A stretch of DNA of 64,000 nt from Bradyrhizobium sp. LLZ17. GTDB taxonomy: Bacteria; Pseudomonadota; Alphaproteobacteria; Rhizobiales; Xanthobacteraceae. Positions 54,596 through 64,000 of this stretch are shown one piece after another (position 1 is the stretch's first letter; every line of letters starts with the position of its first letter). Where the stretch lies: NCBI RefSeq assembly GCF_041200145.1, contig NZ_CP165734.1, positions 6,367,001 to 6,431,000 of the forward strand. Direction: 5' to 3'. The position numbers were made by a program, and so were the translations under genes. A model generated the notes under the pieces. That model made no database searches and had not been told where the DNA came from. It worked only from the letters and a program-made list of their open reading frames with translations.

Positions 54596-56179
54596 ATGCC
54601 CATCTCCCGCCGCTCGGTTGTTAAGGCCGCCGCAGCGCTGCCGGCGCTTTCGCTGCCGGGCATCGTCCGCGCGCAATCCCAGACCACGCTACGCTTCATC
54701 CCTGTCATCGATCTCGCCTTCGTCGATCCGATCTATTCGACCGCGCAGGTGTCGCGAAACCATGGCTTCATGGTCTACGACACACTCTACGGCATGAGCT
54801 CGTCGCTCCAGGTCTCGCCACAGATGCTGTCGGGCCACGCCATCTCCGGCGACCAATTGCAATGGGACCTCACCCTTCGCGACGGCCTGTTCTGGCACGA
54901 CGGCGAGCGCGTGCTGGCGCGCGACTGCGTCGCGAGCATCCGCCGCTGGGCGGCGCGCGATGGTTTTGGCGGTGAGCTGATGGAGGCTACGGATGAGCTC
55001 CTGGCTGTCGATGACCGTACCATCCGCTTCCGTCTCAAGCGTCAGTTTCCACTGCTGCCGCAAGCGCTCGGCAAGGCCGCGATCAATGCCTGCTTCATGA
55101 TGCCGGAGCGGCTGGCGAGCCAGGATCCGTTCAAGCCGCTGACCGAAGTGATCGGCAGCGGCCCCTTCCGCTATCTCGCCGACGAGCGCGTGCAGGGCGC
55201 GCGCAACGCCTATGCCCGCTTCGAGCGCTATCAGCCGCGCAGCAATGGCAAGCCGGATTGGACGGCGGGACCGAAGATCGTGCACTACGATCGCGTGGTC
55301 TGGACCACCACGCCCGATGCGGGCACCGGCGTCGCCGCGCTTCAGACCGGCGAGCAGGATTGGCAGGAGACCACGCCGCATGATCTGTTGCCCGTGATCA
55401 AGGCCGCCGGCGATATCGACACGCGCGTGCTCGATCCCAGAGGTTACGCCTGCATGCTGCGCCTCAACCACCTCCAGCCGCCATTCGACAATCCCGCGAT
55501 TCGCCGCGCGCTGTTGGGCGCGATCGACCAGTCCCTGTTCATGATGGCAGTCGCCGGCACCGATCCGGCCTACCAAGTGTCGCCGATCGGCTACTTCGCG
55601 CCGGGAACGCCAATGGCGAGCGAGGTCGGCCTCGACGTGTTCCGCGGCCCGCGCGACTACGCCAGGGTGAAAGCCGATCTGAAAGCCGCCGGCTACAATG
55701 GCGAGAAGATCGTGCTGCTCGTGCCCACCAACTCGCTCGCGCAAAAGCCACTCGGCGAGATCGCCGTCGACTCACTGCGCAAGGCCGGCATGAACGTCGA
55801 ATATGCCGGGCTCGATTTTGCCGTGGTACTGCAGCGTCAGCTCAAGAAAGATCCGCTTCCGCAGGGCGGCTGGAGTGCAGCGGTCGGCAACTGGCAGGGC
55901 ATCGACTGGCTCAATCCGGCTGGCAACACCAATCTGCGTGGCGAGGCCAAGGTTGCCGGCTGGTACGCGAGCGAGAGGATGGGGCCGTTGCGCCGCCAAT
56001 GGCTGGCGGCGTCCGAGCTTGCTGAGCAGCAGCGCATCTGCCGCGAGATTCAGGCGGTCGCGTTTGAGGAAATCCCCTATATCCCGATCGGCCTGTACAA
56101 GCAGCCGACCGCCTATCGCAAGGCCATCACCGGCATTCTCGACGGCACCGCCGTCTTCTGGAACGTACGCCCCGCATGA
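54596..56179 (+). CDS. Family-5 (peptide/opine type) ABC binding protein
   Basis: 527 aa with Tat-like signal peptide SRRSVVKAAAALPALSLPG and GGAG upstream of the ATG. DppA/OppA pattern: WDLTLRDGLFWHDGERVLA, DRTIRFRLKRQFPLL, VIGSGPFRY and IRRALLGAIDQ. No partner permease genes of the Dpp type are in the window, so the partner must be encoded elsewhere, or it has a sensing role. The stop overlaps the amidohydrolase start. Confidence 0.9.
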   Translation: MPISRRSVVKAAAALPALSLPGIVRAQSQTTLRFIPVIDLAFVDPIYSTAQVSRNHGFMVYDTLYGMSSSLQVSPQMLSGHAISGDQLQWDLTLRDGLFWHDGERVLARDCVASIRRWAARDGFGGELMEATDELLAVDDRTIRFRLKRQFPLLPQALGKAAINACFMMPERLASQDPFKPLTEVIGSGPFRYLADERVQGARNAYARFERYQPRSNGKPDWTAGPKIVHYDRVVWTTTPDAGTGVAALQTGEQDWQETTPHDLLPVIKAAGDIDTRVLDPRGYACMLRLNHLQPPFDNPAIRRALLGAIDQSLFMMAVAGTDPAYQVSPIGYFAPGTPMASEVGLDVFRGPRDYARVKADLKAAGYNGEKIVLLVPTNSLAQKPLGEIAVDSLRKAGMNVEYAGLDFAVVLQRQLKKDPLPQGGWSAAVGNWQGIDWLNPAGNTNLRGEAKVAGWYASERMGPLRRQWLAASELAEQQRICREIQAVAFEEIPYIPIGLYKQPTAYRKAITGILDGTAVFWNVRPA

Positions 56180-57549
56180 GCGCAATCGCAATTTTTGGCA
56201 GCTATGTGCTGTCCCGCAAGGACGGCGCGCAGGACGTATTGCGCGACCATTGGGTCCTCGTTGAAGGCAAGAAGATCGCCGCGGTCACACGCGATAAGCC
56301 GCACGCGGAGCAGGTCTATGATCGTCCCGGCCGCTTCGTGCTGCCGGGCCTGTTGAACCTGCACAATCACTGCTTTAGCGAGGCGGTGGCGCGCAGCCAT
56401 ACCGAGGACGGCAACGGCCGCAAGCATAACCAGAGCATCATCTACACTGTGCTGCTGCCGCTGACCAAACGCGGCGCCGACATCCTGGCGCCGGAAGAGC
56501 GCCTCGCGGTGGCGCGGCTCGGCATCCTTCAGCTCCTCAAGGGCGGTGCCACCACGGTGATGGAGCCGTTCCGCAATTCGATCCCGGAGATGTTCGATGC
56601 GGCCCAGGAGATGGGCATCCGCTTCTACGGCGCGCCGTATCTGTTCTCGACCTCCGACGCTAAGGCCGGCGCCGATGGCGTGGTCCACTATGCCGGCGAC
56701 GACGGCACCGCCGATATGGCGACCTGGGACGCGCTCTATCAGCGCTGGAACAATCGCGGCGACGGACGTATCAGCCTCGCGATGAGCCCGCATGCCACCG
56801 ACACCTGCGGTCCCGATCTGCTGAAGGCCTGCGCCGCGCGGGCGCGCGAGCTTGGTGTTCCCATCACCACGCATATGGCGCAGAGCCGCGCCGAGGTCGA
56901 GACCATCGGCAAGCGCTATGGCGGCCGCACGCCGGCGCAATATCTCGATTGGCTCGGCCTGCTCGCGCCGGACCTGATGGCGGCGCACTGCATGTTCAGC
57001 AGCGACGACGATCTGAAATTGATGGCCGCGCGCGGCATGACCGTGCTGAACTGCCCGCGCGTGTTCGCGCGCGCCGGCGTCACCGCGGCGTTCAGCCGGT
57101 TTGTGGAGCACGGCGTTCGCACCGTGGTCGGCACCGACGGCTACAACATGGACCTGCTCGGCGAACTCAACGCCGCCTCGCTGATCTCGAAGATCACCTC
57201 AGCGCGCCCCGATGTCGCGAACTCGCCCGAGCTGATCGAGGCGAACACGGCGATTGCCGCCGACGTCATCAAGCGGCCGGATCTCGGCCGGATCGAGCCG
57301 GGCGCGACCGCCGATCTCACCGTGGTCGATCTCACCCATCCGCATCTTCAGCCGCTGTTCGACCCACGCCGCGCACTAATCGCACTCGCCAACCGCGCCA
57401 ATATCGATCAGGTCATGGTCGACGGCCACGTGCTGGTCGATGAGGGCCGCTATCTCGGCGCCGATGAAGCGGCGATCATTGCTGCCGGCACTGCTGCGAT
57501 CGGCAAGATCTGGGATTTGCCGGAAGCGCAGGCGGCGTTCAAGGGGTGA
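56176..57549 (+). CDS. Amidohydrolase/deaminase (ATZ/TRZ family)
   Basis: 457 aa. Metal-binding HxH in NLHNHCFSEAV, His in AMSPHATDTCG and THMAQSRAE, and Asp in VVGTDGYNMDLL. The N-terminal beta sandwich (VLVEGKKIAAVTRDKP) closes with the C-terminal ATADLTVVDL, the cytosine-deaminase-like layout. Substrates of relatives include 8-oxoguanine, triazines and guanidino compounds. In this operon it could open or deaminate a ring compound (inference). Confidence 0.85.
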   Translation: MSAIAIFGSYVLSRKDGAQDVLRDHWVLVEGKKIAAVTRDKPHAEQVYDRPGRFVLPGLLNLHNHCFSEAVARSHTEDGNGRKHNQSIIYTVLLPLTKRGADILAPEERLAVARLGILQLLKGGATTVMEPFRNSIPEMFDAAQEMGIRFYGAPYLFSTSDAKAGADGVVHYAGDDGTADMATWDALYQRWNNRGDGRISLAMSPHATDTCGPDLLKACAARARELGVPITTHMAQSRAEVETIGKRYGGRTPAQYLDWLGLLAPDLMAAHCMFSSDDDLKLMAARGMTVLNCPRVFARAGVTAAFSRFVEHGVRTVVGTDGYNMDLLGELNAASLISKITSARPDVANSPELIEANTAIAADVIKRPDLGRIEPGATADLTVVDLTHPHLQPLFDPRRALIALANRANIDQVMVDGHVLVDEGRYLGADEAAIIAAGTAAIGKIWDLPEAQAAFKG

Positions 57550-57582
57550 GTGTTCTCCTGGGAGTCACGAAGGTGGTGCGCT

Positions 57583-57715
57583 CCCTCTCCCGCTTGCGGG
57601 AGAGGGCTGGGGAGAGGGCTCTCTCCACAAAGAGACACTCCCCGCGTAGAGAGAGCCCTCACCCGGCGCTGCGCGCCGACCTCTCCCGCAGGCGGGAGAG
57701 GTTGCAGCGAGCCTG
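57583..57715. repeat. Bradyrhizobium-type intergenic repeat, copy 3
   Basis: CCCTCTCCCGCTTGCGGGAG at the left and CTCTCCCGCAGGCGGGAGAG at the right frame GAGAGAGCCCTCACCCGG. Each arm is itself a hairpin. It lies between convergent genes and could act as a bidirectional terminator. Confidence 0.7.
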
Positions 57716-57745
57716 TGGCCAAATCGATTCAGTCCAAAGGCAAAT

Positions 57746-58645
57746 CTAATCCTCGAACTCCACCAGCGACTTGCGCATGGCCTCGACCAGATCCAGCGCC
57801 ACCGGCGAGGGGCTGCGCTGGGCCGGAAAGACTGCGGAGAATTCGAAGTCGATGCGCGGCAGGAAGCGGCGCACGACGACGCCGCGGGTGGAAAATTCCT
57901 GCGCGGTGAAGGGATCGCAGATCGCGACGCCAAGCCCGGACGATACCATGCCGCACATGATCTCGGACAGCGCAGTCTCAACCCGCAGCACGCGGCGGAC
58001 ATCGTGACGGTGAAAGACCTGGTCGACCAGATGGCGGCTCGACGATCCCGCCGACAGCGAGATGAAGGTCTCGCCCTCGAAATCGTGCGGCTCCAAGACC
58101 TCCTTTTCCGCGAGGCGATGGCCTGTCGGAAGCACCGCGACGCGCGCCGGTGCCGGCAGCCTCAAGCTCGGCAGGCCGGAATGCGCGATCGGCACCTCGG
58201 CAAAGCCGACGTCGCATTGATTGTTCAGCACCCAGTCGACCACGATCGGCGAGATCACGCCGAAGAAGGCAAGGTTGAGGTTCGGCCGCTCCTTCAGGAA
58301 GTGACCGGTGAGCCGCGGCAGATAGCCGTTCGACAGCGCCGGAAGCGCTGCGATGCGCAGCGAGCCGGTGCGGCGGCCGCGGATTTCTTCCGCCGCCGCG
58401 GTGATGCGTTCGAGGCCGACAAAGGAGCGCTCCACTTCAGTATAGAGCGCCATCGCCGCCGCGGTCGGGACCAGGCCAGTGCCGCGCCGCTCGAACAGCT
58501 CCATCTTCAGCAGCGCCTGGAGGTCGCGCAGCAGGCGGCTGACCGCCGGCTGCGTCACCGCCATCAGCGCCGCCGCCTCGGTCACGCTGCCGGTGAGCAT
58601 TGTCGCGCGGAAAGCCTCCACCTGCCGCGAATTGATCCGCGCCAT
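57746..58645 (-). CDS. LysR-family transcriptional regulator
   Basis: 299 aa from ATG 58645 (MARINSRQVEAFRATMLTGS), HTH with AALMAVTQPAVSRLLRDLQA. The effector-binding domain includes SLRIAALPALSNGYLP and DVGFAEVPIAH. Divergent from the solute-binding gene at 58781 across 135 bp, so it is the likely regulator of the second transporter operon. Confidence 0.9.
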   Translation of the reverse strand: MARINSRQVEAFRATMLTGSVTEAAALMAVTQPAVSRLLRDLQALLKMELFERRGTGLVPTAAAMALYTEVERSFVGLERITAAAEEIRGRRTGSLRIAALPALSNGYLPRLTGHFLKERPNLNLAFFGVISPIVVDWVLNNQCDVGFAEVPIAHSGLPSLRLPAPARVAVLPTGHRLAEKEVLEPHDFEGETFISLSAGSSSRHLVDQVFHRHDVRRVLRVETALSEIMCGMVSSGLGVAICDPFTAQEFSTRGVVVRRFLPRIDFEFSAVFPAQRSPSPVALDLVEAMRKSLVEFED

Positions 58646-58780
58646 ATGCCAAATTCCATTCATAACATTTCGGCATGTAGAGGGTGCCATTATTCATTGG
58701 ACGATGGAAGCCCGGGTTTGCGATCTTTTTCATCAGAGCTGGAGACAGCCCGCTTTTTCGGCAGATGGAGATCGGTCCAC

Positions 58781-59815
58781 ATGAAGACTCTCAGCCTTCT
58801 GACCGCGGTCAGCATCGCGGCACTCCTTGCGATCCCGTCGGTCGCTTCCGCCCAGCAGAAAACGCTTTATGTCGCCGGCTATGGCGGCTCGTTCGAGAAG
58901 ACCATCCGCGACGAGGTGATCCCCAATTTTGAGAAGGAGAACGGCGTCAAGGTCGAATACGTCGCCGGCAACTCCACTGACACGCTGGCCAAGCTCCAGG
59001 CCCAGAAGGGCAACCAGCAGATCGACGTCGCCATCGTCGATGACGGCCCGATGTACCAGGCCATCCAGCTCGGCTTTTGCGGCAAGCTCGAGGGACTGCC
59101 CGCCGACCTTTACGACACCGCCCGCTTCAAGGATGATCGCGCGGTCGCGATCGGCATCGTCGCGACCGGGTTGATGTACAACACCAAGGTGTTTGCCGAG
59201 AAAGGCTGGGCGCCGCCGACGTCGTGGAACGACCTGAAGGACACGAAATACGCCAAGCAGCTCGTGATCCCGCCGATCAACAACACCTACGGTCTGGAAG
59301 CGCTGGTGATGCTGTCGAAGATGAATGGCGGCGGCGAGTCCAACGTCGATTCCGGCTTCAAGATCTTCAAGGAAGAGATCAATCCGAACGTGCTCGCCTA
59401 TGAGCCGTCGCCGGGCAAGATGACCGAGCTGTTCCAGTCCGGCCAGGCCGTGATCGCGGTGTGGGGCACCGGCCGCGTGCAGAGCTTTGCCAATACCGGT
59501 TTTCCCGTCGACTTCGTCTATCCGAAGGAGGGCGCGGCGACGCTGCTGACGACGGCCTGTCCGATCGCCAAGCCGAACGCCTCGCCACTGGCGTCCAGCT
59601 TCGTCAAGATGCTGCTCGATCCAAAAATCCAGCTCGTGATGCTGAAGGATTACGGCTACGGCCCGGTGCTGAAATCGCTGGTGGTGCCGCCCGAGCTCGG
59701 CAAGATGGCGCCGATCGGCGAGCGTGCGGCGAAGCTCTATAATCCGGACTGGACCGTCATCAACGAGAAGCGCGAGGAATGGACCAAGCGCTGGAACCGC
59801 GAGGTCGAACGCTGA
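58781..59815 (+). CDS. PotD-like ABC transporter binding protein
   Basis: 344 aa with signal peptide (LSLLTAVSIAALLAIPSVASA) and the family-1/PotD pattern LYVAGYGGSFEKTIRDEVIP, VEYVAGNSTDTLAKLQAQKG, DVAIVDDGPMYQA, GIVATGLMYNTKVF. First gene of an operon of putrescine/opine-type transport genes. ATG 58781 is preceded only by a weak GGAG. Confidence 0.9.
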   Translation: MKTLSLLTAVSIAALLAIPSVASAQQKTLYVAGYGGSFEKTIRDEVIPNFEKENGVKVEYVAGNSTDTLAKLQAQKGNQQIDVAIVDDGPMYQAIQLGFCGKLEGLPADLYDTARFKDDRAVAIGIVATGLMYNTKVFAEKGWAPPTSWNDLKDTKYAKQLVIPPINNTYGLEALVMLSKMNGGGESNVDSGFKIFKEEINPNVLAYEPSPGKMTELFQSGQAVIAVWGTGRVQSFANTGFPVDFVYPKEGAATLLTTACPIAKPNASPLASSFVKMLLDPKIQLVMLKDYGYGPVLKSLVVPPELGKMAPIGERAAKLYNPDWTVINEKREEWTKRWNREVER

Positions 59816-59838
59816 TCGTTCGCAGCGGAGTCGGAGCC

Positions 59839-60868
<1,030 letters not shown>

Positions 60869-60872
<4 letters not shown>

Positions 60873-61744
60873 GCGCGGTCGCCGAGCAGCGAAGCGCACG
60901 CGCGCCATGGCTGCTGACCGCGCCAGCTTTGATGCTGTTCGTCGGCGTGCTGCTGATTCCGCTGGCGATGACCGTGATGCTGTCGTTCCACGACTGGGGC
61001 CAGTACAAGGGCATCGAGGCGGTCTTCATCCTGAAAAACTGGCGCGAGATCGCGACTGATCCCTATTACGCAGAAATGTTCTGGCGAACGTTTCGCATCG
61101 CGATCCTGACCACACTGCTCACCGCCGTGCTTGGCGCGCCCGAGGCGTACATCCTCAATCGCATGACCGGCCGCTGGAAGAGCCTCTTCTTGCTGGTCAT
61201 CCTCGGGCCACTGCTGATCTCCGTGGTGGCGCGCACGCTGGGCTGGGCGCTCTTGTTTGGCGGCAACAACGGTCTCGTCAACAAGCTCTTGATGTCGGCT
61301 GGGGTGATCCATTTCCCGATTCCCTTCATGTTCACCGAAACCGGCATGGTGGTTGCCCTCGCGCATGTGATGATGCCGTTCATGGTGCTCTCGGTGTGGG
61401 CGGCGCTGCAGCGGCTCGATCCGCAGATCGAGAATGCCGCACTCTCGCTTGGCGCGGGCCCGACCACCATCATCCGCCGCATCATCCTGCCGCAGATCAT
61501 GCCGGGCGTGCTGTCGGGCGCGATCATCGTGTTCTCGCTCTCGGCCAGCGCCTTTGCGACGCCCGCGATCATCGGCGGCCGCCGCCTCAAGGTCGCGGCG
61601 ACGCTGGCCTATGACGAGTTCCTCAACACGCTGAACTGGCCGCTTGGCGCCGCGGTCGCGACGCTGTTGCTGGTGGCGCTGGTCCTGATCGTCGTCGGCA
61701 GCAACGCGCTGATCGAACGCCGCTATGCCGAGGTGTTCCGATGA
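60869..61744 (+). CDS. PotB-like ABC permease
   Basis: 291 aa, about six membrane helices (LLTAPALMLFVGVLLIPLAM first), with the cytoplasmic EAA-type loop NAALSLGAGPTTIIRRIILP. Coupled to both neighbours by ATGA overlaps. Confidence 0.9.
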
Positions 61745-62547
61745 GACGGAACGGCCCGCTGGCGCTGATCTTCCACACCATCTTCGTCATTGTGATGGTG
61801 GCGCCGATCCTGGTGGTCTGCCTCGTCGCCTTCACGCCTGAGGGCTTTCTCTCGCTGCCGACCAACGGTTTCTCACTGCGCTGGTTCAGGGCGATCGCCA
61901 GCTATCCGGAATTCATTCACGCCTTCTGGATCAGTCTCGGTCTCGGCGCGCTGTCCTCCTTCGTGGCGCTGTTGTTCGCGGTCCCGGCGGCGCTGGCGAT
62001 CGCGCGCCATCGTTTCCGCGGCCGCGACGCGCTGGCGGCGCTGTTCCTGTCGCCGCTGATGATCCCGCATGTCGTGCTCGGCATCGCCTTCCTGCGCTTC
62101 TTTACCTCGGCGGGCCTCGGCGGCAGTTTTGCGGCGCTGATCATCGCACATGTCATCATCGTGTTTCCGTTCGCGCTGCGGCTGACGCTCGCGGCTGCGA
62201 CCGGCATGGACCTATCGGTCGAGATGGCGGCGGTTTCGCTTGGCGCCGGCGGCTGGACCTTGTTTCGCCGCGTGACGCTGCCGCTGATCCTGCCCGGCGT
62301 CATCAGCGGCTGGGCACTCGCTTTCATCCAGTCCTTCGACGATCTGACCATGACCGTCTTTCTTGCGGCGCCGGGCACCGAGACGCTGCCGGTGCGCATG
62401 TTTCTCTACATCCAGGACAACATCGACCCGCTGGTGACGTCGGTCTCGGCCTGCGTGATCGCGATCACCATGACCGCCCTGATTTTGCTCGACCGCTTCT
62501 ACGGGCTCGACCGTGTGCTCGCCGGCAAGGGCGATATGGGGCGATAG
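61741..62547 (+). CDS. PotC-like ABC permease
   Basis: 268 aa, about six membrane helices, EAA-type loop EMAAVSLGAGGWTLFRRVTL. Together with the preceding permease it forms a heterodimeric channel. Confidence 0.9.
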   Translation: MRRNGPLALIFHTIFVIVMVAPILVVCLVAFTPEGFLSLPTNGFSLRWFRAIASYPEFIHAFWISLGLGALSSFVALLFAVPAALAIARHRFRGRDALAALFLSPLMIPHVVLGIAFLRFFTSAGLGGSFAALIIAHVIIVFPFALRLTLAAATGMDLSVEMAAVSLGAGGWTLFRRVTLPLILPGVISGWALAFIQSFDDLTMTVFLAAPGTETLPVRMFLYIQDNIDPLVTSVSACVIAITMTALILLDRFYGLDRVLAGKGDMGR

Positions 62548-62555
62548 GAGAAACC

Positions 62556-63692
62556 ATGCGAACAGATTACGACGTCGCTGTCGTCGGCGGCGGATTGCTT
62601 GGCTCCGCCATCGCCTGGGGCCTCGGCCGGCTTGGCAGACGCGTCGCCGTGCTCGATGAGGGCGATATCACCAAGCGCGCCTCCCGCGCGAATTTTGCGC
62701 TGGTCTGGGTCCAGAGCAAAGGGCTCGGCATGCCCGCCTACACGGTCTGGACCGTGCAGGCCTCACAAGCGTGGGGCCGGCTCGCGTCGGAGCTGAAGCA
62801 ACAGACCGGGCTCGACGTTTCGCTTCAGCAGAATGGCGGCTTTCATCTCACGCTGGGCGAAGACGAATTCGGCCAGCGCACTGAGCTGGTCAAGCGCATG
62901 CACAACCAGACCGGCGCCGCCGACTACAGGATGGAGATGCTGCCGGCGTCCGAGGTGAAGAAGTCGCTGCCGCTGATCGGGCCGGAAGTGTCGGGCGGCA
63001 GTTTTTGTCCGCTCGATGGCCATGTCAATTCGCTGCGCACGTTTCGTGCTTTCCACACGGGATTCAAGGCATTCGGCATCGACTATTTGCCGGAGCGTCC
63101 GGTTTCGGCGATCACAAAGAGCGGCGGCGAATTCCGCCTGGCGACGCCGCAGGGCGAACTCCGTGCCGCAAAAATCGTGCTCGCCGCCGGCAACGCCAAC
63201 CAGACGCTGGCGCCGATGGTCGGCCTCTCTGCGCCGATGGGCCCGACCCGCGGCCAGATCGTGGTGACCGAGCGCACCATGCCGTTCCTGCCGCATCCGC
63301 TGACCACGATCCGCCAGACCGACGAAGGCACGGTGATGATCGGCGACAGCAAGGAGGACGAGCTCGATGATCGCGCGCTGAAGCATTCGGTCAGCGCCGT
63401 CATGGCCGATCGTGCGCAGAAGATGTTCCCGCATCTGTCGCGGCTCAACGTGGTCAGAAGCTGGGCCGGTATCCGCGTCATGCCGCAGGACGGCTTTCCG
63501 ATCTACGACCAGTCGGAAACGCATCCCGGCGCCTTCGTCGCCTGCTGCCATTCCGGCGTGACGCTCGCCTCCAACCACGCCTTCGAGATCGCGCGCATGG
63601 TCGCCCAGGGCGCGCTGGAACCGGAGCTGGTCGGGGCGTTCTCCGCGAGCCGGTTTGGCGGCGCGGGTGCGGCGAACAGCAGCGGCTATTAG
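62556..63692 (+). CDS. DadA-like FAD-dependent amino-acid/opine oxidoreductase
   Basis: 378 aa with N-terminal FAD motif VAVVGGGLLGSAIAWGLGRL, Glu/Asp position in AVLDEGDIT, and a C-terminal part MIGDSKEDELDD then VVRSWAGIRVMPQDGFPIYD and CCHSGVTLASNHA. It resembles opine/glycine oxidase beta subunits, which work with a 2Fe-2S partner; exactly such a gene follows. The transported compound is presumably the substrate. Confidence 0.88.
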   Translation: MRTDYDVAVVGGGLLGSAIAWGLGRLGRRVAVLDEGDITKRASRANFALVWVQSKGLGMPAYTVWTVQASQAWGRLASELKQQTGLDVSLQQNGGFHLTLGEDEFGQRTELVKRMHNQTGAADYRMEMLPASEVKKSLPLIGPEVSGGSFCPLDGHVNSLRTFRAFHTGFKAFGIDYLPERPVSAITKSGGEFRLATPQGELRAAKIVLAAGNANQTLAPMVGLSAPMGPTRGQIVVTERTMPFLPHPLTTIRQTDEGTVMIGDSKEDELDDRALKHSVSAVMADRAQKMFPHLSRLNVVRSWAGIRVMPQDGFPIYDQSETHPGAFVACCHSGVTLASNHAFEIARMVAQGALEPELVGAFSASRFGGAGAANSSGY

Positions 63693-63722
63693 AGATTTAG
63701 GAAGGGGCCAAAAGGCATTCCC

Positions 63723-64000
63723 ATGTTTAGACGATCCGAACAGGACAAACGTCCACAAGTGCAAATCTTAGTCGACGGCGTGGCCGTCACGGCGCGCCAG
63801 GGCGACACCGTCTCGGCCGCGCTGCTGGCCTCCAGCCGCGACGTGCGCCGCGCCACCGCGGTGAGCGGCGCCCCGCGTCTGCCCTACTGCATGATGGGCG
63901 TGTGCTTCGACTGCCTCGTCACCATCGACGGTGTTGGCAACCGCCAGGGCTGCCTCGTGCCGGTCGCGGAGGGCATGCAGATCGAAATCCAGAAGGGCAA
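63723..64000 (+). CDS. 2Fe-2S protein (opine oxidase/HcnA-type), truncated by window end
   Basis: The visible 92 residues contain a ferredoxin-like Cys motif PYCMMGVCFDCLVTIDG followed by RQGC, as in the small or N-terminal part of opine oxidase and hydrogen-cyanide synthase A. ATG 63723 starts 30 nt after the oxidoreductase stop. The gene continues beyond 64000. Confidence 0.85.
   Translation, partial: MFRRSEQDKRPQVQILVDGVAVTARQGDTVSAALLASSRDVRRATAVSGAPRLPYCMMGVCFDCLVTIDGVGNRQGCLVPVAEGMQIEIQKG

Noticed and set aside
58004..58780. N-terminal extension of the PotD-like binding protein
   Set aside because: It is antisense to the LysR gene; the signal peptide starts at 58781.

Overview
The window looks like an alphaproteobacterial, Bradyrhizobium-type chromosome. 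Supporting signs are high-GC codon use, RIT and several IS families common in Bradyrhizobium, a BacA/SbmA peptide transporter, Omp25/31-type porins, and large ABC-transporter/amidohydrolase operons with LysR regulators. Roughly 1-46 kb is a mobile-element-rich accessory region; 46-64 kb is compact, core-like metabolic DNA.

Layout. (a) 0.1-5.6 kb: an SOS-type operon on the minus strand (zinc-ribbon protein, YedK/HMCES-like protein, DinB), split by a recombinase-in-trio (RIT) element that separates the YedK start and catalytic Cys2 codons from the rest. (b) 6.4-14.7 kb: a cluster of exported proteins: GH75-like, collagen-like, caspase-like, trypsin-like and CHAP-amidase-like, plus two unknown secreted proteins and an IS5-type element. 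(c) 14.8-16.9 kb: IS256 remnant, SDR fragment and two small genes. (d) 16.9-22.1 kb: the most interesting part, a tightly overlapping minus-strand operon: WYL regulator, multiubiquitin-type Ubl, E2-like protein, JAB peptidase and E1-like ThiF (probably one fused protein), an APH/HipA-like kinase-fold protein, a small helical protein and a DUF6527-type zinc protein. It resembles a bacterial ubiquitin-like conjugation (defence-type) system, with a strong palindrome over a predicted leaderless promoter. (e) 22.2-36.3 kb: a graveyard of gene fragments (MobC-like, IS1182, HemN-like, dinB, ISL3, FAD oxidase, CoA transferase) with an intact IS5-type element, a HAD hydrolase, a histone-H1-like protein and a YbgC thioesterase. 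(f) 36.8-38.4 kb: HipBA toxin-antitoxin. (g) 38.8-44.5 kb: two inverted porin paralogues with matching upstream regions and terminators, flanking BacA/SbmA. (h) 44.6-46 kb: IS21 end and a truncated second YbgC.

(i) 46-64 kb: DUF1348 protein, glutamine amidotransferase, a LysR gene divergent from a catabolic operon (N-carbamoylase, polar amino-acid ABC transporter, second binding protein, PuuE/NodB-type deacetylase, hydantoin racemase, family-5 binding protein, amidohydrolase), then a second LysR gene divergent from a PotD/A/B/C-like ABC operon with a DadA-like oxidoreductase and a 2Fe-2S subunit cut by the window end. Together these suggest uptake and breakdown of cyclic ureides, carbamoyl amino acids, and opine- or D-amino-acid-like compounds.

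Caution on gene integrity: about a dozen reading frames are broken by single-base changes, nearly all in short homopolymers and including a core ABC ATPase. This looks more like sequencing error than true decay, so many 'pseudogenes' here may be intact in the organism.
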